Source: Acidobacteriaceae bacterium
GTDB lineage: Bacteria > Acidobacteriota > Terriglobia > Terriglobales > Acidobacteriaceae
Assembly (NCBI GenBank): GCA_903642265.1
Contig: CAHJWN010000030.1
Coordinates: 1-44,086, forward strand
Reading direction: 5' to 3'
DNA: 44,086 nt
Shown: one piece after another, positions 1 to 7,669 of the stretch
Layout: the number at the start of each line of letters is the position of its first letter
How positions within the stretch are numbered: the stretch's first letter is position 1
Notes under the pieces: generated by a model
The model's input: only the letters and a program-made list of their open reading frames with translations
What the model was told of the DNA's origin: nothing
The model's database searches: none
Made by a program: the position numbers and the translations under genes

Positions 1-118
1 AAGACAGCGGCGGCTGAGGCGAAGTGCCTTTGCGGAAGAACGGATAAGTGCTGCTCGATGCAGAACCCGGGGTTCGCGAGCGTGGCGAATACAAGATGAT
101 CTTCGGCGGCTGATCATA
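1..118. other. Left edge, no supported gene
   Basis: All three forward frames are short or interrupted. The frame ending with TGA at 111-113 reads as a plausible protein tail (…EPGVRERGEYKMIFGG) but has in-frame stops at 15-17 and 45-47, so at most it is the decayed end of a gene lying to the left. No clear ribosome-binding site for the gene starting at 119 is visible. Confidence 0.3.
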
Positions 119-907
119 ATGACAGAGGAATTGACTCTCAAAGGTAGACGGCTGTCCGTCGAGGAGCGCGCAGCCGCAGTCACTGGCTTGCCTCGCGACG
201 ACCGACCGGCTCTTATAGCCGGAGTGGCGTCCTATCTGCGGGACCGTAGTCCAGTCGTGCGTGAAAAAGCTTTGCGGATAACGGCGGATGAAGTTCTTTA
301 TGAGCTTGAGGATCAAGTAATTAAACTGCTTCCTGATAGGAATGACTTTGTTCGCAACCTTGCCATCGAGTGTCTAGGTGAGTTTCACGGTGGTGAGTTA
401 ATAGCGATGCCGTTGCTGTACCCGTTTCTCGAATCTCCTGTGTGTCTGACGCGAGTAGAAACGATGGAGACGCTTGCCTGGGTCGGCGATAGAAAAGCTC
501 TGCCGTTCATTGCGAAACACCTCGAAGATGAGGACTGCCTTGTGCGCTCTTATGCAGCAATTTCTATAGCGGAACTTCAAGGCAGCAGGTATCGAAAGCT
601 GATCGAGACTGCCGCACAGGCCGAAGAGGTAGAAAAAGCGAAGCCATGGTTCGCGCGAGCGCTGTTCTTATTGGGCGACCAGCAACAGTTCTTCACGCTG
701 ATCTCGCTGTTGTCCTCGGCGAACTGTACGGCACGATGTGCGGCCGCAAACTGCCTTGCGGACATCGACCTAACAGCTGAACAAACGGCTTCAGCGTTGG
801 CGTCTGTCATCCACGCGAAGCACAACTTCATCGCTCGGTCAGATCAATCGACGATGGAGCGGGTTGAGGAACACCTGTCACAGCAGATTGAGTGGATCAA
901 AGATTAA
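119..907 (+). CDS. HEAT-repeat protein
   Basis: Predicted soluble protein of 262 residues built from helical pairs of about 30 residues. Repeated patterns such as 'DRSPVVREKALRI', 'DRNDFVRNLAIECLG', 'EDEDCLVRSYAAISIAEL' and 'SANCTARCAAANCLADI' are typical of HEAT/PBS-lyase-like repeats, which make curved solenoids for protein-protein contact. There is no signal peptide, membrane segment or catalytic motif, so no enzymatic role can be assigned. The start is the first ATG; no strong Shine-Dalgarno sequence precedes it. Codon use is less GC-rich than in the genes to the right (for example AAAGAT near the end), which may indicate a different history. HEAT proteins of this size sometimes act as immunity or adaptor proteins next to Rhs or contact-toxin genes; the left neighbour is outside the window, so that is speculation. 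Confidence 0.75.
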   Translation: MTEELTLKGRRLSVEERAAAVTGLPRDDRPALIAGVASYLRDRSPVVREKALRITADEVLYELEDQVIKLLPDRNDFVRNLAIECLGEFHGGELIAMPLLYPFLESPVCLTRVETMETLAWVGDRKALPFIAKHLEDEDCLVRSYAAISIAELQGSRYRKLIETAAQAEEVEKAKPWFARALFLLGDQQQFFTLISLLSSANCTARCAAANCLADIDLTAEQTASALASVIHAKHNFIARSDQSTMERVEEHLSQQIEWIKD

Positions 908-983
908 GAACTAAGATCCAAGACTGATTCGATCCCTTGATGAGTATGATCGTGTCTGCTGCGTGGTTTGTACCCGCGAGACA

Positions 984-1358
984 ATGTTGCCTATGAGACG
1001 CTCATCTCAAGTCGCCGTTCCTCTCCTCGCCGCTGCCGCGATGGCGATGCTGGTTGGCTGTCACAAAACAGAGATGCAGCGGTGCGTCGATGAGAACAAC
1101 AAGGTTGTCGACGATAACTTTTGCCATCAGACAGGGCAGCAGCAACGACCCGATGGGCATGGCGGGTTCATGTTCATTCCGATGCCATACCACTACTACT
1201 ACGGCGGATATGGCGGGTATGGGCTGGGGAGCGCTGTGGGTGGCGGAAGCAATGCGGCGACACCCGGCAAGTCGTATTCGACGACTTCGAGGGGTGGGTT
1301 TGGGAGTTCGTTTGGCGGCGGTGGTCATGGTGGCGGCGGCGAAGGAGCGGGTGAGTAG
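984..1358 (+). CDS. YgiB-like (DUF1190-type) glycine-rich lipoprotein
   Basis: Small secreted protein of about 124 residues. A signal peptide of Ala/Leu/Met residues ends in a lipobox (LVGC, Cys26 from the ATG at 984), so it should be a lipoprotein. A Cys-containing segment follows (RCVDENNKVVDDNFC), then a Tyr/Gly-rich stretch and a Gly/Ser tail with 'TTSRGGFGSSFGG'. The tail resembles the RGGFG motif of E. coli YgiB (DUF1190), and in E. coli ygiB lies directly before ygiC, as here. The stop (1356-1358) abuts the next ATG with no spacer, implying translational coupling. A GTG at 963 would give a longer form, but its added residues precede the signal peptide, so 984 or 993 is preferred. Overall similarity to YgiB is limited, so the family call is moderate. 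Confidence 0.65.
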   Translation: MLPMRRSSQVAVPLLAAAAMAMLVGCHKTEMQRCVDENNKVVDDNFCHQTGQQQRPDGHGGFMFIPMPYHYYYGGYGGYGLGSAVGGGSNAATPGKSYSTTSRGGFGSSFGGGGHGGGGEGAGE

Positions 1359-2543
1359 ATGAAGCGGTGTTCGATCACTCCTCGCGAGGGATGGCAGCAA
1401 AAAGTTGAGTCGGTCGGGTTGGTGTTCCATACGCCGGAGGGTGAGCAGATGGATCGCCCGTATTGGGATGAGTCTGCGGCGTATGCGTTTACGGCGGCGG
1501 AGATCGATACGCTTGAGGCTGCGGGAAATGAGTTACAGACGATGTGCCTGGCGGCGGCGCAGCACATCATCGATAACAAGCGGTATGCGGAGCTTGATAT
1601 TCCGTGGGCGGCAATTCCTTTAATCGAGTGGGCTTGGAACAATGAGCCGCCGGCGATCTATGGGCGCTTTGATTTGAGCTGGGCGGGCGCGGCAAGCGGC
1701 CAGGCTCCGAAGCTGCTTGAGTACAACGCGGATACACCTACTTCTTTGCTGGAGGCGGCGGTGGTGCAGTGGCACTGGCTGAAGGACATGCCGGAGGGCC
1801 TGGTGTCGAGCAGACCGGACCAGTTCAGCTCAATCCACGAAAAGCTGATTGCGAAGTGGAAGGACCTCGACAACTATCTTGCGAAGCCGGTTTACTTCGC
1901 GGCGCTCGACTACCCGGAGGACCAGCTAACGACGGTGTATCTGCGCGATACTGCAGAGCAGGCGGGCCTGAAGACGCTGCAGATGTACATGTCGGAGATT
2001 GGCTGGAACAGCGACGTGCAGGGGTTTCTTGATCCCAATGAAGACCAGATGTTTTCGATCTTCAAGCTGTACCCGTGGGAGGCGATGCTGGCGGAGGAGT
2101 TTGGGCCGCACGCGCTGGACACGTACCAAAGCGTGAGATGGATCGAGCCGATCTGGAAGATGCTGCTGTCGAACAAGGGCATCCTGCCGATACTTTGGGA
2201 GCTGTATCCCGGGCATGAGCTTCTGCTGGAGGCTCACTTCGATTCGCCCAAGAACATGCACAGCTACGTGAAGAAGCCGCTGCTCTCGCGCGAGGGAGCA
2301 AACATTACGCTGGTCCGCCCGGATGCGCAGGCGATCGAGACTGACGGGCCGTATGGAGGGCAGAAGATGGTGTACCAGGCGCTCGCTCCGGAGGCGGTGT
2401 TTGCGGAAGCGAATGGCAAGCCGAGGTACCCGGTGCTGGGAGTCTGGATGATTGACCAGGAGTGCTGCGGGTTGGGAGTTCGCGAATCGGCAGGACCGAT
2501 TACGGACAACCTGAGTTCGTTCGTGCCGCACTTCTTCGTCTGA
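1359..2543 (+). CDS. Glutathionylspermidine synthase family protein (YgiC/YjfC-like)
   Basis: Predicted cytoplasmic ATP-grasp enzyme of 394 residues, close to the length of E. coli YgiC. Family landmarks are easy to see: 'SITPREGW' at the N terminus, 'YNADTPTSLLEAA' (compare ENNADTPTSLYEAA in YgiC), 'FKLYPWEAML', 'KKPLLSREGANITLV' (ATP-grasp strand), 'EGPYG'-like 'TDGPYGGQK' and the terminal 'FVPHFFV'. The family is related to the C-terminal synthetase domain of glutathionylspermidine synthase, which uses ATP to form an amide between a carboxylate and an amine; the N-terminal amidase domain is absent. The true substrate of YgiC-type proteins is not established. The gene starts immediately after the stop of the lipoprotein gene, so the two are almost certainly co-expressed. 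The ATG at 1359 aligns with the YgiC start. Confidence 0.93.
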   Translation: MKRCSITPREGWQQKVESVGLVFHTPEGEQMDRPYWDESAAYAFTAAEIDTLEAAGNELQTMCLAAAQHIIDNKRYAELDIPWAAIPLIEWAWNNEPPAIYGRFDLSWAGAASGQAPKLLEYNADTPTSLLEAAVVQWHWLKDMPEGLVSSRPDQFSSIHEKLIAKWKDLDNYLAKPVYFAALDYPEDQLTTVYLRDTAEQAGLKTLQMYMSEIGWNSDVQGFLDPNEDQMFSIFKLYPWEAMLAEEFGPHALDTYQSVRWIEPIWKMLLSNKGILPILWELYPGHELLLEAHFDSPKNMHSYVKKPLLSREGANITLVRPDAQAIETDGPYGGQKMVYQALAPEAVFAEANGKPRYPVLGVWMIDQECCGLGVRESAGPITDNLSSFVPHFFV

Positions 2544-2719
2544 CTTTTGCGGATTGGCGCAGCACGTTTTGTGCTCCGTGCGGCGCGTCTTTGGCCGGTT
2601 CCGAAGTAGAGGCCACCCAATCTTTATTTCTCTTGCAGTGCGAGGATAACGCTGATGGTGAAGCGATAGACCTGGCAACAGAACGGACGTTGTTGAGGAC
2701 GGGAAAGGTGTCGGCACTG
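2544..2719. other. Non-coding stretch before the hicBA relic
   Basis: No gene supported. A short potential stem (AGCAC/GTGCT around a GTTTT loop) lies shortly after the ygiC-like stop, without a following T-run, so I do not call it a terminator. Confidence 0.4.
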
Positions 2720-2919
2720 ATGGAATACCGGATTGACTTCGAGCAGGAAGACGCCGGCCGCTGAATCGCCGAGATCACCACACTCCGGGCGTGATGGCCT
2801 ATGGTGTGTCAAAGGCCGAAGCGGAATCGAAGGTCGAGGCGATGGCCTTGCGAGTTATCGCAGACCGGATTGAGCGCGAGAACACAACGATGACGCGGGT
2901 GCAGTTCGCCATCGCATGA
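2720..2919 (+). pseudogene. Decayed HicB-family antitoxin
   Basis: Reading from the ATG at 2720 gives 'MEYRIDFEQEDAGR', then TGA at 2762-2764 where HicB-family proteins usually have Trp (…GRWIAEI…), then 'IAEITTL'. The continuation 'GVMAYGVSKAEAESKVEAM' plus 'ALRVIADRIE' is in another frame from about 2788 to the TGA at 2917-2919. Joined, the pieces match the HicB/UPF0150 pattern (YRIxxEQExDGRWIAEI…LPGVxAYGxTxxEAxxKVxALALRVxADRIE). Two lesions explain the break: a TGG-to-TGA nonsense change and loss of one base in the CTC-CGGGCGTG stretch at about 2783-2790 (where a Pro codon is expected). HicB antitoxins neutralise HicA mRNA interferases; this copy cannot make the full protein. Family recognition is from memory of the motif. 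Confidence 0.7.
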
Positions 2920-2987
2920 GCGCATGGCCCAGCAAACCTGCCTTCGACCCGAAGATCTGTGACTGTTGGCCTGCCGTCGTAAGATAG
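2916..2987 (+). pseudogene. Truncated HicA-like toxin remnant
   Basis: An ATG at 2916 overlaps the hicB stop in an ATGA junction, the usual arrangement for a coupled toxin gene. The 23-codon ORF starts 'MSAWPSK', as many HicA-like partners do (M-S/T-x-WPS-x-KA), and ends 'CWPAVVR', which resembles the 'GWPDVV' segment found in the middle of such toxins. The simplest reading is a large internal deletion plus a missing 3' end. It abuts serA (ATG at 2995), so its sequence may now serve as the serA leader. The match is short and therefore tentative. Confidence 0.45.
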
Positions 2988-2994
2988 AGAGCAC

Positions 2995-4629
2995 ATGAAG
3001 ATCGTTCTCGCTGAAAAAGTCTCTCCTGCAACTCTCGCTGTCTTCCAACAAGAACCCGGCTGGCAGATCGTAACTCCAGACCAGATCAAGAACGGCCTTG
3101 CGGCAGAGCTTGCCGATGCGGATGCGCTTGTGGTGCGTTCGGCGGTTCAGGCGGATGCGGCATTGCTTTCTGCTGCACCGAAGCTGCGCGTGATTGGGCG
3201 CGCCGGCGTTGGTGTCGACAACATTGATACCGATGCGGCGACGCGGCAGGGCATCGTGGTGATGAACACGCCGGGTGCGAATGCAGTTGCGGTTGCAGAG
3301 CTGACGCTGGGACTGATGATTTCGATGGGCCGCAGCATTCCGCGCGCCAACAGCACGATGCATGCAGGCAAGTGGGACAAGAAGTCACTGCAGGGCTCGG
3401 AGTTGCGCGGCAAGACGCTCGGCATCGTTGGGCTGGGCAGGATCGGGCTTGAAGTAGCGCGCCGCGCGAATGCGTTTGGCATGGATGTGATTGGCTACGA
3501 CCCATTTATCGCACCGGTGATTGCACGTGAAAACGACGTAACGCTGGTTGGCATCGACGAGATCTTCCGCGAATCCGACTACCTGACGCTGCATGTTGGT
3601 CTGACGACGCAGACGGAGGGGCTGATCAATGCGCACTCCATTGCGGTCATGAAGAAAGGCATTCGCATCGTGAACTGCGCACGCGGAGAGCTGATCGTGG
3701 ATCAGGCGCTAGTGGAGGGGCTGAAGTCCGGACAGATTGGCGGTGCGGCGCTTGACGTGTTCCGCCAGGAGCCTTTGAAGGATTCGCCATACTTCAGCAT
3801 GGAGAACGTGCTGCTGAGTCCACACATTGCAGGCGCAACCGACGAGGCTCAGGAGGCCATCGGTATCCAGCTTGCGCAGCAGGTGCGAGATTATCTGAAG
3901 CTGGGCGTGGTGCAGAACGCTGTCAACCTGCCGTCACTATCGCATGAAGAGTATGCGGAGGTTGCGCCCTACATCGAGATGGCGGAACGGCTTGGACACT
4001 TTCTCTCGCATGCGACGCCGGGCAATCTTGAGAACATTCAAATCACCTATACGGGGCGTATTGCGCAGGGCAAGACGGAATTGATTCGTAATGCGGCAAT
4101 TGCGGGGATCTTTGCGACTTCTTCCAACCAGACGGGGGACCCGACGGGCGATCCTGTGAACCGGATCAATGCGGCGGCGATTGCGGCGGACCGCGGCATC
4201 CGCATCCAGGAAGACAAGAAGGAATTCGTCAGCGGCGGTACCGGGTCGGTGCTGAAGCTGGTGCTGCACTCCTCCGAGGGCGATGCAAGTGCTTCGGCGA
4301 CGGTGCTGCACGGCAACTCGCCGCGACTGCTGAGCTACGACGGCATCGACATTGAAGCGCCGCTGAACGGGACGCTGGTGGCGATTCGGAACCACGACGT
4401 GCCTGGCGTGATTGGGCGGATTGGGACGATCCTGGGCGAGCACTCGCTGAACATTGCGAACTTTGCGCTGGGGCGGTCGGTCCGGTCGCAGCGTGTTCCG
4501 CAGGGCCAGGCGCTTGCAGTGGTGCAGATCGATGTGCCGAGCGCGGGAGCAGCTGCGGGTGCGATTGAGGCACTAAGGAAGGTCGAGGCAATTGCGAGTG
4601 TGAGGCTGGTGGAGCTGGGCAAGCTGTAG
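2995..4629 (+). CDS. serA: D-3-phosphoglycerate dehydrogenase
   Basis: Catalyses NAD-dependent oxidation of 3-phosphoglycerate to 3-phosphohydroxypyruvate, the first step of serine synthesis, in the cytoplasm. The 544-residue protein is the long form of the family. The nucleotide-binding loop GIVGLGRIG begins at residue 143. The catalytic triad of D-2-hydroxyacid dehydrogenases is visible: Arg230 (NCARGE), Glu259 (DVFRQEP) and His277 (LLSPHIAGAT). After about residue 310 comes the intervening substrate-binding domain typical of long SerA proteins, then a C-terminal ACT domain from about residue 458 (VPGVIGRIGTILGEHSLNIANF), which in this family usually mediates feedback control by serine. The start ATG fits the family start (MKIVLAEKVSP). 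The gene lies just after the hicBA relic and stands as a single transcription unit or with the next gene. Confidence 0.97.
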   Translation: MKIVLAEKVSPATLAVFQQEPGWQIVTPDQIKNGLAAELADADALVVRSAVQADAALLSAAPKLRVIGRAGVGVDNIDTDAATRQGIVVMNTPGANAVAVAELTLGLMISMGRSIPRANSTMHAGKWDKKSLQGSELRGKTLGIVGLGRIGLEVARRANAFGMDVIGYDPFIAPVIARENDVTLVGIDEIFRESDYLTLHVGLTTQTEGLINAHSIAVMKKGIRIVNCARGELIVDQALVEGLKSGQIGGAALDVFRQEPLKDSPYFSMENVLLSPHIAGATDEAQEAIGIQLAQQVRDYLKLGVVQNAVNLPSLSHEEYAEVAPYIEMAERLGHFLSHATPGNLENIQITYTGRIAQGKTELIRNAAIAGIFATSSNQTGDPTGDPVNRINAAAIAADRGIRIQEDKKEFVSGGTGSVLKLVLHSSEGDASASATVLHGNSPRLLSYDGIDIEAPLNGTLVAIRNHDVPGVIGRIGTILGEHSLNIANFALGRSVRSQRVPQGQALAVVQIDVPSAGAAAGAIEALRKVEAIASVRLVELGKL

Positions 4630-4696
4630 CTCTGCATGCTTCGCGGAGTGGCGCTAGACTGAAGACAGCACCTTGATTGCAGGAAATCGATAGACC

Positions 4697-5074
4697 ATGC
4701 CCCTTTACGAATACGAATGCACTGCCTGTCATAAGCGTACGGAGAAGATCCAGAAGTTCTCCGATCCGGAGATTACCATCTGCCCCAAATGTGGTGGACC
4801 GCTGGAGCGCGTGATCTCCGCGCCGGCGATCTCGTTCAAGGGCGGCGGATGGTTCGCGGATGGCTACGGGAATCAAAAACCGAAGGCGAGCGGATCAAGT
4901 GAGGGCAGCAGCTCTGAAAGCGGAAGCTCCGAGAGTGGTAAGAAGTCAGAAGGCGGGAAGTCCGAGAGCAAGTCGCCGTCTGATTCAGCGAGTGCTGCAC
5001 CATCGTCAACACCTGCCCCGGCAGCAGCACCAGCTGCGGCTGCGCCATCGGCCCCGGCAGCAAGCAAGAGCTAA
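4697..5074 (+). CDS. FmdB-family zinc ribbon protein
   Basis: The N-terminal 60 residues form a small zinc ribbon: 'MPLYEYECTAC' and 'ICPKCGGPLER' provide Cys8, Cys11, Cys29 and Cys32 as the metal ligands. 'SAPAISFKGGGWF' is the usual end of the domain. The remaining 65 residues are low-complexity Ser/Glu/Lys then Ala/Pro/Ser, likely disordered. FmdB-type proteins are small putative regulators of unknown target; the original was linked to formamidase/amidase expression. 'GCAGGAAA' upstream of the ATG offers a weak ribosome-binding site. It follows serA by 67 bases on the same strand and may share its transcript. Confidence 0.9.
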   Translation: MPLYEYECTACHKRTEKIQKFSDPEITICPKCGGPLERVISAPAISFKGGGWFADGYGNQKPKASGSSEGSSSESGSSESGKKSEGGKSESKSPSDSASAAPSSTPAPAAAPAAAAPSAPAASKS

Positions 5075-5218
5075 GGGCGACGGTCCTGTTTTCGTATCGC
5101 GTAGATTTCGGCTATGCTTCGGGTACACCGGGAGAATAAGCAGATCAGGATAGGGCCTCATTCAGAAGACGAGGCTGTTTTCTACTTATCTCTACGTCCA
5201 TTCGAGGTCCTCGAAACG

Positions 5219-6625
5219 ATGCAGAAGGCTGGCTCCGCTGCGCTTGAAGCCGATGCGACAGCTCTAGATGCCGCGGCGGTGAGCGGTTTGCGGGCAGGAA
5301 CGCTTACGCCGGGTGAAACGCTTGCACAATCCATCTCCGCGATTGCGCCGGTGACGACGCCAAGCATGACGATTCCGCTGGTTTTCATCTTGGCGGGCAA
5401 TGGAACGTGGCTGGCTTACCTGCTGGCCACGATTGCGATCCTTCTGATTGGTTTATGCATCAGCAGATTTGCGCGGTATACCTCCGGTTCAGGGTCGCTC
5501 TATGCGTATGCAACGTCGTCGCTGCCCCCGGTTGTAGGCGCGGTTGCAGGCTGGGCGATGCTGCTGGCTTATTTTGCTACGGGCGCGTCGGTCGCTGCAG
5601 GATTCATCATCTACGCCAACGAATTTGTCGTGAAGGTTTTGGGGCATCCTGCATCTACGACTTTGCTGGCGCTGTTATGCGTGGGTGTGGCGACGTTCAT
5701 AGCGTACCGCGATGTCCAGGTGTCGGCGCGGCTGATGCTTTGGATTGAAGTGGCGGCGGTGGCAATGATCGCCATGGTGCTTGCGGCGCTGCTGTGGCGC
5801 AATGGCTTGCATGTGGATATGGGGCAGCTCCGACTGGTTGGCGTTTCGTCTTCGGGAGTGCGGCTGGGCGTCGTGCTTGCGCTGTTCAGCCTGGTTGGCT
5901 TCGAGAGTGCAACCAGCCTTGGCGCGGAGGCTGTAAATCCGCTGCGGACGATTCCGCGCGCGGTGATTCAAAGCGCCTTGTTTACAGGCTTGTTCTTCGT
6001 TCTGTGCGCGTATGTCGAGACGCTAGGGATGCACCAGTTGAGCCAGGATCTTGGCAACTCCACGGCACCGATGAGCGCGCTGGCGAGTCTAGGCGGCGTG
6101 GGCCGGCTGGGGTTGTTTATCGATTTTGGGGCACTGGTCAGCATGTTTGCCTGCGTGCTTGCCTGCCTTACTGCTGCTGCGCGGGTGCTGCTGCGCATGG
6201 CACAGGATGGACTGGTGCACAGCAGACTAGGGAGAACGCACCATCGAAACGCAACGCCGCATACGGCTGTGTTGCTGATGGGCATCTGTACAGCCCTTCC
6301 GGTGGCTGGTTTGGCTGCGCGCGGTGCAAGCGGATCGGACATCTATGGCTGGATGGGATCGCTTGCGGTATACGGATTTATCACCTGCTACGGGTTGGCG
6401 GCGGTGGCGCTGCCGGTGTATCTGAAGCGGAACCATAGTCTGACTGCGGGCACGATTTTGCTCTCTGTGGCGGCGACGGTCGCGATGCTTCTGGCCCTGG
6501 CAGGAAGTTTGTATCCTGTGCCGGAGAGGCCGTATAGCTGGCTGCCGTATATGTATCTGCTTTACCTGGCGTGCGGGATTGGATGGTTCTATATCAATCG
6601 GCAGAAGCGGGCGATGCTGGTGTAG
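5219..6625 (+). CDS. APC-superfamily amino acid permease
   Basis: Integral inner-membrane transporter with about twelve hydrophobic segments. Family signatures include 'TLAQSISAIAPVTTPS' leading into the first helix, 'GSGSLYAYATSSLPPVVGAVAGWAM' in pieces of the APC GSxYxY pattern, 'LFSLVGFESATSLGAEAVNP' (the FxGFE motif after helix 6) and 'AQDGLVHSRLGRTHHRNATPH'. These point to proton-coupled uptake of an amino acid or amine; the substrate cannot be read from sequence. I prefer the ATG at 5219 (468 residues). An ATG at 5114 is in frame and would add 35 residues with no membrane or family character. No partner gene is adjacent. Confidence 0.88.
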   Translation: MQKAGSAALEADATALDAAAVSGLRAGTLTPGETLAQSISAIAPVTTPSMTIPLVFILAGNGTWLAYLLATIAILLIGLCISRFARYTSGSGSLYAYATSSLPPVVGAVAGWAMLLAYFATGASVAAGFIIYANEFVVKVLGHPASTTLLALLCVGVATFIAYRDVQVSARLMLWIEVAAVAMIAMVLAALLWRNGLHVDMGQLRLVGVSSSGVRLGVVLALFSLVGFESATSLGAEAVNPLRTIPRAVIQSALFTGLFFVLCAYVETLGMHQLSQDLGNSTAPMSALASLGGVGRLGLFIDFGALVSMFACVLACLTAAARVLLRMAQDGLVHSRLGRTHHRNATPHTAVLLMGICTALPVAGLAARGASGSDIYGWMGSLAVYGFITCYGLAAVALPVYLKRNHSLTAGTILLSVAATVAMLLALAGSLYPVPERPYSWLPYMYLLYLACGIGWFYINRQKRAMLV

Positions 6626-6664
6626 ACGAAAGAGGGCCGCAAGCGGGTGGGGAGTTTTGTGGTT

Positions 6665-6703
6665 CCCAATCATCGCAAAGAGCGCGATGAATGGGGCACA
6701 TAG
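6665..6703 (+). repeat. Palindromic repeat, copy 1
   Basis: Left arm CCCAATCATCGC (6665-6676) and right arm GCGATGAATGGG (6684-6695) pair at 11 of 12 positions across a 7-base loop. The flank GCACATAG follows the right arm (6696-6703). The same arms and flank recur at 9383-9425 and 15442-15486. This resembles a REP-type element; no mobilising transposase is present in the window. Confidence 0.75.
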
Positions 6704-6730
6704 AAAACGGAATGATGTCGAGTAGGTAGG

Positions 6731-6770
6731 CCAACGCAGATTGCCTGCGGGAATGACAAAGAGGAAAGGA
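6731..6770 (+). repeat. Dispersed repeat, second family, copy 1
   Basis: The segment runs CCAACGCAGATT…CGGGAATGACAAAGAGGAAAGGA (middle omitted). It shares the order CAACG…GATT…CCT.CGGGAATGAC.AA.AG.A with 39183-39227. Both copies lie between genes in the same orientation. The function is unknown. Confidence 0.5.
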
Positions 6771-6795
6771 TAACGCCGCTTGCTTCGCGGTTGCG

Positions 6796-7266
6796 CTAGA
6801 GTTCGCCGATATCTTCGTTCCAGATGGCGGGATTGTCGCGGATGAACGCTTCGATGAGCAGGCGGCAAGGTTCGGAGTCGAGGTCGATAACCTTGATGCC
6901 GAGCGAGCGAAGCCAGTCGATGCCGCCCGCAAAGGTGCGGCTCTCGCCGATGATGACGGTACCAATGCCGAACTGACGGATGAGGCCGCTGCAGTACCAG
7001 CAGGGGGCGAGCGTGGTGACCATGGTCGTGTCGCGGTAGCTTTGCTGGCGGCCAGCGCGGCGGAAGGCATCTGTCTCGCCATGGATGGATGGGTCGTTCT
7101 GCTGGACACGCCGATTGCGGCCGGAGGCGAGCAGATGGCCCGCGCCATCATAGAGCGCCGCGCCGATGGGAACTCCGCCTTCGCTGCGACCTGTGCGGGC
7201 CTCGGCCAGGGCGATCTCGAGCATGTTGCGGTGGGCCTGCGCGACTTCGTCGATGCCGGTGCTCAT
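6796..7266 (-). CDS. Cytosine deaminase, fungal Fcy1-like
   Basis: Zinc-dependent nucleobase deaminase of 156 residues; the likely reaction is cytosine to uracil in pyrimidine salvage, though other bases are possible. Zinc ligands and the proton shuttle are visible: His62 and Glu64 in 'SIHGETDAFRRAGR', Cys89 and Cys92 in 'LAPCWYCSG'. Several stretches match yeast cytosine deaminase in order: 'GGVPIGAAL', 'RDTTMVTTLAPC', 'VIIGE', 'FIRDNPAIWNEDIGEL' (yeast FIDERPQDWFEDIGE). This is unlike the large amidohydrolase CodA of E. coli. The start at 7266 (MSTGID) is chosen because AGAGAGA lies a few bases upstream; ATGs at 7284 and 7299 would extend it by 6 or 11 residues. No permease or other pyrimidine gene is adjacent. 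Confidence 0.88.
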   Translation of the reverse strand: MSTGIDEVAQAHRNMLEIALAEARTGRSEGGVPIGAALYDGAGHLLASGRNRRVQQNDPSIHGETDAFRRAGRQQSYRDTTMVTTLAPCWYCSGLIRQFGIGTVIIGESRTFAGGIDWLRSLGIKVIDLDSEPCRLLIEAFIRDNPAIWNEDIGEL

Positions 7267-7335
7267 CGTGTGATCTCTCTGCATTGAAAGCTCATGCATA
7301 TCAGCATAGCGAAGTGCTGCTTGCCTTTGCCGGGG

Positions 7336-7608
7336 CTAGTTACCTGGCGGAGGTGGAACTTTCTTGCCCGCCCTGCGGGCTTCGGAGAGGCCAATTGCGA
7401 TTGCCTGCTTTGGGTTGGTCACCTTCTCGCCGCTGCTACTCTTCAGCTTGCCCTGCTTCATGGCCTTCATCTCGCGCTCGACGCTCTCGCTTGCGGCAGG
7501 GCTGTACTTGCGGGTGGTCTTCTTTGAGGCAGTCTTACCGAAGGCGGACTTCTTAGCTGCGGGCTTCTTAGCTGGAACCTTTTTTGCAACGGCCTTGCTG
7601 GTTGCCAT
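7336..7608 (-). CDS. DUF6496-type lysine-rich small protein
   Basis: Small basic protein of 90 residues. The first half is a Lys/Ala/Pro tail (AKKVPAKKPAAKKSAFGKT) like histone-H1-type tails. The second half is the conserved DUF6496-like module: 'KYSPAASESVEREMKAMKQG', then 'SGEKVTNPKQAIAIGLSEAR', ending GKKVPPPPGN. The charge suggests nucleic acid binding, possibly nucleoid-associated, but no function is established. The start at 7608 is decided by a perfect GGAGG (complement of 7616-7620) seven bases before the ATG; an upstream in-frame ATG at 7626 lacks such a site. The gene lies between the deaminase and the lipoprotein genes on the same strand, with short gaps. Confidence 0.85.
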   Translation of the reverse strand: MATSKAVAKKVPAKKPAAKKSAFGKTASKKTTRKYSPAASESVEREMKAMKQGKLKSSSGEKVTNPKQAIAIGLSEARRAGKKVPPPPGN

Positions 7609-7669
7609 GGTTTTGCCTCCACGCATGTGAGGCGAGTCGAGGAGTTTTTAGTTGTATGGGGAGGGACCG

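Larger units (their letters stand above)
6626..6795. other. Intergenic region with two repeat elements
   Basis: Convergent space between the permease and the cytosine deaminase gene. It contains one copy of the palindromic repeat (6665-6703) and one copy of a second dispersed motif (6731-6770). No coding potential beyond shadows. Confidence 0.6.

Noticed and set aside
1-118. Possible Rhs-type C terminus before the HEAT protein
   Set aside because: The frame is interrupted by stops and too short to name a family.
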